Origin: Atopsyche davidsoni
Lineage: Eukaryota > Arthropoda > Insecta > Trichoptera > Hydrobiosidae
DNA length: 64,000 nt
Assembly (NCBI GenBank): GCA_022113835.1
Contig: JAILWY010000009.1
Span: 4,935,501-4,999,500 of the forward strand
Direction: 5' to 3'
Below, piece by piece: positions 56,701 to 64,000 of the stretch (position 1 is the stretch's first letter; each line of letters begins with the position of its first letter). The notes below the pieces were generated by a model. It was not told the origin of the DNA. It saw only the letters and a program-made list of their open reading frames with translations, and did not search any database. A program made the translations under genes and the position numbers.

Positions 56701-58441
56701 TATATCTGAAAGCCGTATTTCAAGGGTGATGTCGCGATTAAACTATATTTATTATAAGCGCGAAAAATCTATGGCAGCAATGGAGTTTTTATCATTCTAA
56801 ACAGATCCAATTCGACGCAATTAACGTCCATTTTCAGGGTAAAATAAAATATTGAAGATGTTGAAAAATTGGATAAAATGACGACATTCAAAACCAAAGT
56901 TTGTTAAAGATTTTTTTTTTTTTTTAATTTTCAAACTAATCCCAACAGGAGGGTTTATAATTAATCTTTTAATTTCAATTGAAAAAAAGAGTCATAAATG
57001 TTTAGGATTCTTAGAACAGGAACATCGCGAAACTCCAATCCCGAAACTTCATTCGGAAAAACACATATTTATCATATTAAAAGTAAATTATAAGAAATAA
57101 AATAAAAAATGGTAGTAGAAGAAAGGATGTATCTAACTTTCTGCATTTAAATTTTTTTGATTGGTGCAGTCGATTTTTTGCAATAGGTACAAGCAAATGG
57201 TCAAAAAACTCGAATTTGGTATCACGGCTCTTAAGTTTCGCTCTATCAAGACTAGCAAATTTTACATATTTTTGATTACTTGGTGATATTGTGGCTGAAA
57301 CTCTTCAACCATGGAGTGTTAGATCCGAATCCGGTTAAAGCAGTAAGTTTTTCAATTGTAGAAAATTACAAATCGTCTGACAAAAGAACAATGACAGAAA
57401 TCTTATGTGATTTCCTCTATCCACGTAGACGGAATATAATTGATCGCTTGCTTGGTAGACCTAGTACTTGTTTCTAAATCTCTATGTATACGATGGTAAC
57501 AATAATTTAATGCCCACCTTAATCTTTATATATTTATCTATTGCCTGCTGTTGCTCTTCCTTAATAACAAAGAATTACTGAGCTCTAAGTTTACATAGGA
57601 AAAAAGAGGTGTGAACCCGTCCATTCACTTTAGCCTGCGCGTGCTGCGTCCGCCGAGTTTATTCCTCTCCACGGTGTAAGAATACTTCGTCTATAAATAG
57701 TCTATATTTCTATTTCTGAAATAAACCAGAGGTAAACATGGTCAAGCGAGCCAAATATAGAAAGTATTCTGTCTCACTTTATTTTGGACCACGAGCCGAC
57801 AGCTTTTAACGCTCAATCAATTTATTGCATCCTCTCTCTGTTTGGAATGCATGCAGGTGATCCGAATATGGTCGCAAATATTGTTCACGTATCATATGCA
57901 GCACTTTATTTTAGTTTGCTAAAATAAGTAATTTACGGATATAATGAAATTTTACTTGTTTTAAATATGTATAAATATAATCCTAAAATTTTAATTTAAT
58001 AGATTTTTAGAATACTCGTAAGATTAAGCCAAGCTTTCATTCCATTATGTTCAATCCGTACGCTTCGATTTTATAAAATAAAAAAGTGGTTGGTTTTACT
58101 CTTATTATATTTTTATATTTCCTTATACTGTTGACCGTTGATATTTGGTGTGGCTAGAGAAAAGCACATTTCGTAATTTTCTAAAGTTTTTTTTTATATC
58201 GAGGGTACACAGGTACGCAACACCTGTATGTGGGTTATTTTTCCTCAATAAATAAATGACTCTCTGGTTGCAGACGCTGTTCAAGATAGCCAGGAATAAT
58301 GCAGACACTCCTGAGTACGTCCATCTCCACAAGATGCTCTTCAACCCCTACTCCCTGTACAACCAGGATGGCGTGGACCTGGCCATGAGTGGGGCCATGC
58401 AGACCGACATGCAGAAAGTTGACGCCTACTTCACGCCAGAG
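41788..58441 (+). CDS. Membrane-anchored animal heme peroxidase (3' part outside window)
   Basis: Member of the animal heme-peroxidase family (myeloperoxidase/peroxinectin type). Exons: 41788-41927, 43568-43713, 45453-45696, 47132-47343, 49742-49912, 50684-50854, 51408-51629, 53526-53723, 55925-56061, 58274-58441. All phases fit; 603 residues are visible. A cytosolic start is followed by one hydrophobic helix (about 39-59, [20 protein letters not shown]), so it looks like a type II membrane protein with the enzyme outside the cell. N-glycosylation sequons (NWS, NAS, NGT) support that. Key residues are present: distal His in GQFLDHDI (about 295), Ca-loop DGSTIYGS, Arg 439 and Glu 442 in LRANEN, and proximal His in RFAHTL (about 543). 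An Ala/Arg-rich stretch precedes the domain. The last exon ends in phase 0 at a good donor, so further exons lie beyond 64000. I cannot assign an orthologue name. Confidence 0.93.
41928..43567. other. First coding intron of the peroxidase gene
   Basis: AT-rich intron interrupting a codon within the predicted membrane helix. I see no recognised repeat, exon or RNA gene in it. Confidence 0.5.
44265..44771 (+). repeat. Dispersed repeat R, copy 1 (peroxidase intron)
   Basis: About 507 bp running from ATACTCGAGTTTTT to GATTTCGCCAG. It includes recognisable blocks such as TTTTGCGAAAAGTCGACTGC, GATAAATATGTGTTTTTCCG and CAACATCTTCAAGATTTTA. Copy 2 follows 79 bp later in the same orientation. It has no open reading frame and no clear terminal inverted repeats; the family is unknown to me. 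Confidence 0.9.
44850..45408 (+). repeat. Dispersed repeat R, copy 2 (peroxidase intron)
   Basis: Same sequence and orientation as copy 1, offset by about 585 bp. It ends CGATTTCGCCAGGTGGTGG and then continues into a tail, AATTAAAAGGCTAGAAGCAA, which also ends copy 3. The repeat ends 44 bp before the peroxidase exon at 45453, so it forms most of the 3' part of that intron. Confidence 0.9.
46380..46476 (-). mobile_element. LINE 3'-end remnant a, interrupted by a hAT element
   Basis: On the minus strand this holds a sequence related to GAAATGGTCGCCAACCTCC followed by a stop and GAGAGGCAC-like bases. It matches the last 35-40 bp of the LINE remnant at 34396-34432 and the copies at 50006-50131 and 51015-51060. 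It shares a further block (GTGTAGAAGGACCC on the minus strand) with the 50006 copy. The hAT element at 46477 was inserted at its edge. Confidence 0.65.
46477..47039. mobile_element. Non-autonomous hAT element with 8-bp target duplication
   Basis: A 563-bp element with ends CAGTGGCTGTCAAACT and, reversed, CAGTGCTTCTCAAAGT, the CAGTGNTTCTCAAA type of hAT transposons. It is flanked by a perfect 8-bp direct repeat TTCTACAC (46469-46476 and 47040-47047). It encodes no transposase. Its left half is a minisatellite (46500-46698). Right-hand sequence repeats the GGACCCC theme (GGGGTCCGTAGGGACC). It lies between peroxidase exons 3 and 4, 92 bp from the acceptor of exon 4. Confidence 0.93.
46500..46698 (+). 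repeat. 31-bp minisatellite inside the hAT element
   Basis: About six tandem units of roughly 31 bp built on CCCACGGACCCCCTTTCATA followed by GTCAAAACTTG, with substitutions between units. It is internal to the element and probably expanded there by slippage or unequal exchange. Confidence 0.9.
47563..47884 (+). repeat. Dispersed repeat R, copy 3 (internally deleted)
   Basis: Matches copies 1 and 2 from the CGAGTTT start to GTGCGTCTTATTA, then jumps directly to the tail AATTAAAAGGCTGGAAGCAA seen at the end of copy 2. About 200 bp of the centre is therefore missing. It lies in the peroxidase intron after exon 4. Confidence 0.85.
47885..48260. other. GC-richer intronic block of unknown nature
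   Basis: A G+C-richer stretch in the peroxidase intron after exon 4, open for about 77 codons on the minus strand (47965-48198). It lacks useful splice context and any domain I recognise. It could be a degraded retroelement. Confidence 0.3.
48950..49090 (-). mobile_element. LINE C-terminal remnant, minus strand
   Basis: The minus-strand translation contains [20 protein letters not shown] and [18 protein letters not shown]. This matches the LQLMGQ...RRNLRQWLEVESTAELMRL segment of the remnant at 34225-34443. It is a truncated copy of the same or a related non-LTR family, inside a peroxidase intron. Confidence 0.7.
49391..49618 (+). mobile_element. Jockey-like non-LTR retrotransposon ORF2 C-terminal fragment
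   Basis: An uninterrupted frame reads [35 protein letters not shown] and [24 protein letters not shown]. The NAPWFV(R/Q)N ... LRRD pattern is characteristic of the end of Jockey-clade ORF2 proteins. Only the tail is present. G+C is higher than in the surrounding intron. It ends 123 bp before peroxidase exon 5 and should not be annotated as part of that gene. Confidence 0.8.
50006..50131 (-). mobile_element. LINE 3'-end remnant b
   Basis: The reverse complement contains GAAATGGTCGCCAACCTCC, CTGAGGAGAGGCAC and, upstream, GTGTAGAAGGACCC. It is shared with 46380-46476 and, for the terminal 35-40 bp, with 34396-34432 and 51015-51060. It lies in the intron after peroxidase exon 5. Confidence 0.65.
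51015..51060 (-). mobile_element. LINE 3'-end remnant c (short)
   Basis: Only about 45 bp, matching the terminal part of the remnants at 46380 and 50006 (plus strand CCTCTCCTCAGAGGAGGTTG). The sequence that follows is different. Confidence 0.55.
51998..52100. repeat. Cluster of four adjacent palindromes
   Basis: TGCATTTAAATGCA (52007-52020); a 14-bp perfect stem with one central base around TTTTCTATGCATTT (52024-52052); a 19-bp stem around CAAGATATTAATG with a 2-bp centre (about 52047-52086); and CTGCAT-GAAA-ATGCAG (52085-52100). Together they can fold into consecutive hairpins. They sit in the peroxidase intron between exons 7 and 8, with no transposon ends that I can recognise. Confidence 0.85.
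52844..53047 (-). mobile_element. Possible non-LTR retroelement fragment
   Basis: The minus-strand frame contains [13 protein letters not shown], which resembles the LRWxGHxxRMDD motif near the C-terminus of many RTE-type and related reverse-transcriptase proteins. The match is short and degenerate, so the call is tentative. Confidence 0.35.
53089..53493 (+). mobile_element. Short piggyBac-like element retaining only the transposase N-terminus
   Basis: A 405-bp element flanked by TTAA (53085-53088 and 53494-53497), with ends CACACTAAAGGCGGG and, reversed, CACACTTTAAGCGGG (12 of 15 positions match). Inside, an open stretch (about 53212-53423) reads [19 protein letters not shown], then [20 protein letters not shown] and a stop. 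It resembles the acidic N-terminus and start of the dimerisation region of piggyBac transposases. The catalytic and cysteine-rich domains are gone. The element ends 32 bp before the peroxidase exon at 53526. Confidence 0.85.
53934..54300 (+). repeat. 192-bp direct tandem duplication (two copies)
   Basis: Unit 1 (53934-54125) and unit 2 (54126-54300) share ACTGTCTGCGACAAAT, GCGTGGTTTGCATGAC and ATTTGTCCCGTTT blocks at a constant 192-bp offset, with about 90% similarity by eye. They lie in the peroxidase intron after exon 8. Confidence 0.9.
54301..55924. other. Remainder of the peroxidase intron after exon 8
   Basis: AT-rich with a GC-richer patch at about 54490-54700, open for 86 codons but with no domain or useful splice context. 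There is no recognised transposon end or RNA gene. Confidence 0.4.
56825..57219 (-). repeat. Dispersed repeat R, copy 4 (inverted)
   Basis: The reverse complement of the R family: it contains GAAGATGTTGAAAAATTGGA, ACATATTTATCATATTAA and TTTGATTGGTGCAGTCGA. It starts at the CGTCCATTTT block, so it lacks the A/T-rich 3' tail of copies 1 and 2. It is more diverged than copies 2 and 3. It lies in the peroxidase intron between exons 9 and 10. Confidence 0.88.
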
Positions 58442-61400
58442 GTAAAGCCTACTTTATTTTAACGAAAGCCTACGCTTTTTTACCATCCTTAAATTTAATA
58501 TTTTAAATAAAATACTAGAGTGATTTTTCTACATGTTAATTTTTATTGGTGACCGGTATCGCTAACCTTTCACGTTGGCATTATCATTATCCTTAAATTT
58601 GTTTACAGCAACCGGAATACAATCGATCTTCAATATAAAACTTACTGTATCCTACATCGGTTTGGTTTAATACTCTAAAAATAATGCGAAAAGATAAACG
58701 TTTTGTCAATTTCTTCGGTTAAATCTAAAATATACATCATGGTACACCAATGGTAAAATAAATACCCATGGTTAAATCTTAAATATTTTCATAAAATAAA
58801 TATTATTTTTTATAACGAACGATAGACGCTGTTTCTATTATTAAATGTGCTGTCAGGAATGAAGTTATTTTTCAGTTTTCGTCATTATTAGGCGTGTTAT
58901 GATGCCATAAAAAAACTCCATATGTCCCCAAGGTTCTATCCTTCTCTGTTATTGCCGTTTTTGTATAACATAACCTGTCAATCTGTAGTCATATTTTATT
59001 TAAGTGCTCCAAGATCATCAGTGACTTGAATCGCTTATTAAAACACAGCATCTGAGGAAAGAACTAAATATGGTGAGCCTTTACTGCCTTAACCTCCAGT
59101 TGGTTTATACGAATACAAAGTTATAAATAATAATATAATTTATAAAATATAGCCACCATGAAATCAATAAGGTCAGTATAAATTAAATGAATTGAAATTA
59201 TACAAAAGGTAGCTGAGAAGCATTTTGTTCATTCAAAATGTGTTCAACTTCTGAAAACTATTTTCCTTGGCTTGGCCTGAATTAAAGGATTCTTGACAAA
59301 TGCTCTCTACAAAATAAATATAAAATGGTTTTATATCAATTTATTATAATATATTCTATAGTACAGTGTAAAATCATTTTTCTTTCAAGATTTATATTAA
59401 ATCACAAGTATTTGATTTATTTATTAATAGTATTCTATTACTATAACGTTGATTATATTTTTGCTCAAATATTTATGATATACGACTAATGACATAGAAC
59501 TATATATTTTAATTATCAATTCCAGGGCCGAACGGACTTCTCGAAATAATTTAATTTAAAAATATTTTTTAGTATACTTTTAGTGTATGAATATGAATAT
59601 TAAAATTATATCTTATATTATGTTAAGTCATATTAGTCATTTAGGTAATCGATTAACATATACGACGACGAGGAAAAAATCAATGTTCGAGTCGATTTAT
59701 ATACTCGTACAATAAAGTTTTACAAGTAATCAATAAGTGCGGATTTATTAAGTGTTTAGTAATTATAATCGAATATAAAAAATATGTTCATTAAATTTTG
59801 ACGGCATCACAAATTTACGACGTTCAGCAGCTTGAGTACATTGATTACACACTTGAATATAATAATTTAAATTTTCAGTCAGTTACAAGGCTGCAGAGGT
59901 CGGAAAGACCAAGGCGTCAGGCCTGAATAGCCAGGAGGAGAATCGAATCCCACATGTTCACCTAAAAACATATTGTTAGCATTCATGTTCATTCACCTTA
60001 AAACATCTATCGGACTCTATCCATGTAAAGGTTTGTTTAAACGAACTATTGATCCAAAATAAATATTTTGATTCACTAGTTTTTGGCTTGAAGCCAGTCA
60101 TAGCAGATCCCCCTGAATCACGTGGTTAAAGTGGATACTCTACCTTTTGTAATAAGCTTGTAAAAGGTGAACTCATTTATATAGCAATTTATAAGAGTTT
60201 TATTCAAGATGCTTGTTTTGGACATATTGTGTATTGTATGACGCTTTATAAGCGAAAAATTTTGTAGAAAAAAATCGATAATACAATTTTTTTAAATAGT
60301 TTCAAATCATATGCAGCCTCGTATAAAACCTGATTATAAAATAATTTTTTAACGTTCGTTTTCAAATGATGTGTGCTCGCGTGTCGTTAAAACATGAATG
60401 GACCGATGTTTTTGTTCTCGTTTTATTTTCTTACTAGTCTTAAATATTTCACATGCATGCTAGTTATGTCGAATGTATTTTCTCTCCACTGCGGGCATTT
60501 CCTTTATTTACATCAGCGGTCCTTGAAGCGCCGCGTCCCCGCATTAGACCTACCTGCACCTAGCGCAGTGGTTCTCAAACTTTTTTAGTAGATAGTAAAC
60601 AACAACAACAAAAAATATTTGAACGAACTAAATCAATTGGTGAAAAACTATTTTTTAGCGGATGCATTTATTATATAGTTTATCTATCCTGGGCTATTTT
60701 TATTAGTTCGGGTGCACTCGCGATTTCCAGTCGCTGTGGCAAATCAGCATCCATATTAACATTCTTTACTTGGATTTTCTCCTGAACAATCATCATAATT
60801 AATTTATCAATTTAATTGCAAAAAGAATCAAACTTTATTTGCCTTTTGGATCTATCCGACGTGACAAAACTATTTTTTAGTTAAATAAGAAATAAGGACC
60901 TAACGGATACATAATCATGTTTTAGCTTTCATTTCAACCCGTTTTTAATCAAACACAAAAACTTCTTATTTTTGCCTAACAAAATAATTTCGAAACACAG
61001 TTTATGAAATGCAGATCTAGCGTTAATAAATTAGGGTTCCCACATGGCCCGGTTTAAGCAGGATAGTTTATTTTGTGTGATTAAATTGAATAATAATAAC
61101 GGCAGCCGGTCTAAATAATGTTTATGAGCTTAAAATCATCTGTAAATCTCTAGATTAGTTAATCTTTGTAGTTCAAGTATTGCTACTGAGGCCATATTTT
61201 TACCAGCGAGATGATTTACGCTTATAAGACTAATTATTTATATTTAGGGTATCTTTCGGACCATTGTGGACCTTACTCGATCGAACTGTTTATTGTGAAC
61301 TTCCTGAAATATATTTCAAGCAAAAATAATACTCAGCAATGAAATTAACTTTGCTGGGTAATATAAAAGAATCTATTTGATTATTCTTGTGTTATGTTAA

Positions 61401-64000
61401 TATTTTTTTTAATGACCCTCGATGGTACCCGATCGGGAGGCACGGGAGGTGGTAACCCTTGGCGTGACTCACGTTGTTTTTGATGCCTACCTACATGGAT
61501 TTTTTGCACTGCTAAATCTTTTGTGTGCTCGTGTCTAACCTCGCCTCTTCGACTCCTGCCGAAATGTGAAAGTACCGGAGCCGCTCCCTGCCACGAGCAG
61601 TCACAATGAAAGACCTCAGCAGCACAACATCTATAAATATAAGGCCCCGTGGAAATAATGCTAGATAAGGCTGATAAAAAACCAGCAGCCGATCGATAAA
61701 CGAGAACTTTTGCACAATCGACACATGCCAAGAAAATCAGAAATAATTTGATTGTATGCAATCAAATAAATCTCATATCAAACAGCAACATTGAATCTTC
61801 AAAAACAACTAATTCAAAAATGCATTTTATATATATTGCTAGTTTTTTTTATAACAATTGACTCGAAAGGTCGACACTTGGTGGTCTTAGTAAATTTTAC
61901 CTGCGGCAAGTGTAAGGTATATTTAATATTATATGCATCGAATTGCATGCCCAAATTATCTTAAAAGTCGATAACCTTGCTTTACCGAAAATTAACAAAG
62001 TTCAGGTATATTCAAAATAATTTGGTTCACTTTAGTCATAATAAATAAACATCGAAGCTTAAATCTAATCGAAATCGAAAAAAAAACTCTCCAATGTGCA
62101 ATGCAAATACCTTTTACGTAAGATGTCATTGTCCTCATTACATTGCTCTCGTGCTTTCAAGTCATTACTTTAATTATAATAATCTCTTTCGGGTACAGTC
62201 TCTTTCATTCCACCGTGCCGACGTCGTATAAATCCCTAATCCAATAATGAAATACGTGTTCTTAGTTTTCTGTTATTAACAATAACACGAAACGAGTGTT
62301 AATACAATTTAATGGTATTTAGAAAGAAGGAAACGAAAAAATAGCAAAACGTTTTATAACCATAATTATCTGAGCTTAGATGATGCCCGCTCGTGGAGTA
62401 AACATAAAAAAATGTTATGGGTTCTTAAATTTTTAGTATGTAATATGCAGGGAGCCAGTTTTTCCCCTAGTTTTGTATTATTTGTATGTTAAAATGTGTA
62501 AAATATTTATAGTAAAAATTAACTCTTGTCTGGCCACCAGTCGGCAACAGAGAAGCGGGCTAGCCATTTATTATATCCTTTATTCTAGGAAGTTAAGAAC
62601 AAGGTAAGACCCGAAGGACTCGTACAGCTTCTATGTAATATCGTAGAGTTTTATTATTGAAGTTATATTTAAACATCTCGGGTTAAACCCATGCGATATA
62701 AACAAGCTTTCTTTACTTATATTTTATTTAAACTCGTAAAAAATATAGAACATAACTTTATTACTAGCTTCTAGAGATAAATGATCTGTCTACTCGCGGT
62801 CGCCCCCGCTCTCTCCCACATTTTATTTTCGATTACATAATTATATGCAAAATTTTCTTAATCGCTTCTCACTCGCTTGCGGACCTCTTTACCGAGAGTT
62901 CTGTCTGCTATTCTAGAGAAGCAAACAGCAGACCTCTGCGAAACTATTTAGCTAGAGCACAGATGTTCTCGGAATTGATAGTGTAAACATTTGCCGAGGT
63001 TCTGTGGTAAATTCGTATACTGTTTCATTAACATCTGTTACACTTGCAGTTGTGAAGAAAACTCATAACAATATCCGTCAGAGTGTAAATCACACACCAG
63101 GTCTAAATATATCATTAAATAAAAATTCTACTCGCAGAAACTTCTAGTATTTTTTCTCGCCTTTTAACCTTTGTTACGCGATCTCTATTTATAATTGTAT
63201 ACCTTCTAAATGTATATTTTGTTTATAATCAGTTATTTTACAATGTGTGGCATTCGATTCTTATATAATGTAATATTTTTTATTTGATTTTGATCTGGTA
63301 TTGTTTTAATCGATAAGATTTTTTCAACAAATATGCTCGGAGATAATGATCGTAATCTCTAAGTCATTCAATCATTCATATTTCCTGTTTAAATAATAAG
63401 TATTACAAATAAAAACTAGTCTGTTATGGACAAGATTTTTTCGGCGGTTAACTAATCTTTCCTTTCTAGTTTAGGCGTATTTAATATATTTAACGTATTA
63501 GATATATTTAATAAAGTTATATATGTTGATAAACTTAGTGAGAGAGACTTTTATTTTGACATACGAGTAGTTCTGGTTTTTGAGTCAACTGCAAAAAATA
63601 TATATTTGCATACTACAAATAAATCTTTTTTCGTTCCTGAATAAGCTATATTTTGCTAAATATTATTAGGTGAAAATGGTGACGCGCTTATAAGCTTTTG
63701 GAACCACTGTTTTTATACTCTATTGAACTTGAAATATGTAGGTATGTTGGAGTCAAATGCGTAGGCATGTTTACTTACTATTTTGTACGTGATAAATTTT
63801 CTCCGCGTAGCCCAGTCGCCAAATTTCCTAAACATTATTTGCTCGGTACATTATCACTTGGAGACTTTCTTTTTTTATATCTCAAATTTCGTCTCAGTAA
63901 AGATATGAATGTGGGCTTATCTCATCTCGCATATCGCAGAAAGAAGATATTATTTTATCCTGAAAATTACTCACTACCTTAAATAAGTATATTGGTGCTG
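58442..64000. other. AT-rich region after the last visible peroxidase exon
   Basis: More than 5.5 kb without a supported exon; it should be the next peroxidase intron, because the family motif RGRDHG and the C-terminal part of the domain were not found here. Points of interest: a hAT-like single end at 60566, a G+C-richer block at 61400-61740 (possible old retroelement on the minus strand), a block at 59880-59950 with a GAATCGAATCCC B-box-like motif, and a possible LTR-like stretch from about 62414. None is strong enough to call firmly. Confidence 0.4.
60566..60590 (+). mobile_element. Single hAT-like terminus
   Basis: CAGTGGTTCTCAAACTTTTT is the classic 5' end of many hAT transposons and their MITEs. 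I did not find the matching opposite end or an 8-bp duplication within the next 500 bp, so this is probably a truncated copy. Confidence 0.45.

Noticed and set aside
62414..63130. Solo LTR suggested by a TGTTATGGG start and mixed composition
   Set aside because: I could not find a matching CA end with target duplication, nor a primer-binding site or polyprotein.

Overview
This is a 64 kb piece of an AT-rich animal nuclear genome, almost certainly insect. Genes are split into many exons bounded by GT/AG. Coding exons are clearly richer in G+C than the introns. A short run of the arthropod telomere-type repeat TTAGG is present. Transposable elements with TTAA target sites (piggyBac-like), a hAT element and non-LTR retroelement remnants are scattered through introns and gaps. 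A moth or butterfly is my best guess, from general impression only; nothing in the window fixes the order.

Layout. (1) 1-3431: AT-rich sequence with a TA microsatellite. (2) 3432-10885, +: PAS-domain kinase (PASK), 22 coding exons that join without a frame break into about 1295 residues. (3) 16893-23106, +: prolyl oligopeptidase (PREP), 15 coding exons, 708 residues, with a deleted piggyBac-like element in its third coding intron. (4) 23735-25728, -: an unrecognised, mostly disordered 549-residue protein with a KEN box and many SP/TP sites, convergent with PREP. (5) 26497-29016, +: mitochondrial hydroxymethylglutaryl-CoA lyase (HMGCL), six exons, 335 residues, divergent from gene 4. (6) 29309-31316: a piggyBac-like element with TTAA duplications, terminal repeats and a damaged transposase on the minus strand. 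(7) 31317-41750: gene-poor sequence with a fold-back element carrying telomere-type repeats, a LINE remnant and some GC-richer islands. (8) 41788-58441 and beyond, +: a heme peroxidase with an N-terminal membrane anchor. Ten coding exons (603 residues) are visible and the end of the domain lies outside the window. Its large introns hold most of the repeats: a four-copy dispersed repeat, a hAT element, a third piggyBac-like element 32 bp upstream of an exon, LINE 3' remnants, a 192-bp tandem duplication and a palindrome cluster. (9) 58442-64000: intronic or intergenic sequence with nothing firmly coding.

The genes are ordinary housekeeping or metabolic loci (nutrient-sensing kinase, peptidase, ketone-body/leucine catabolism, redox enzyme) with no sign of working as one system. 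I found no convincing new biological system. The most unusual material is in the mobile elements and in the unrecognised minus-strand gene.
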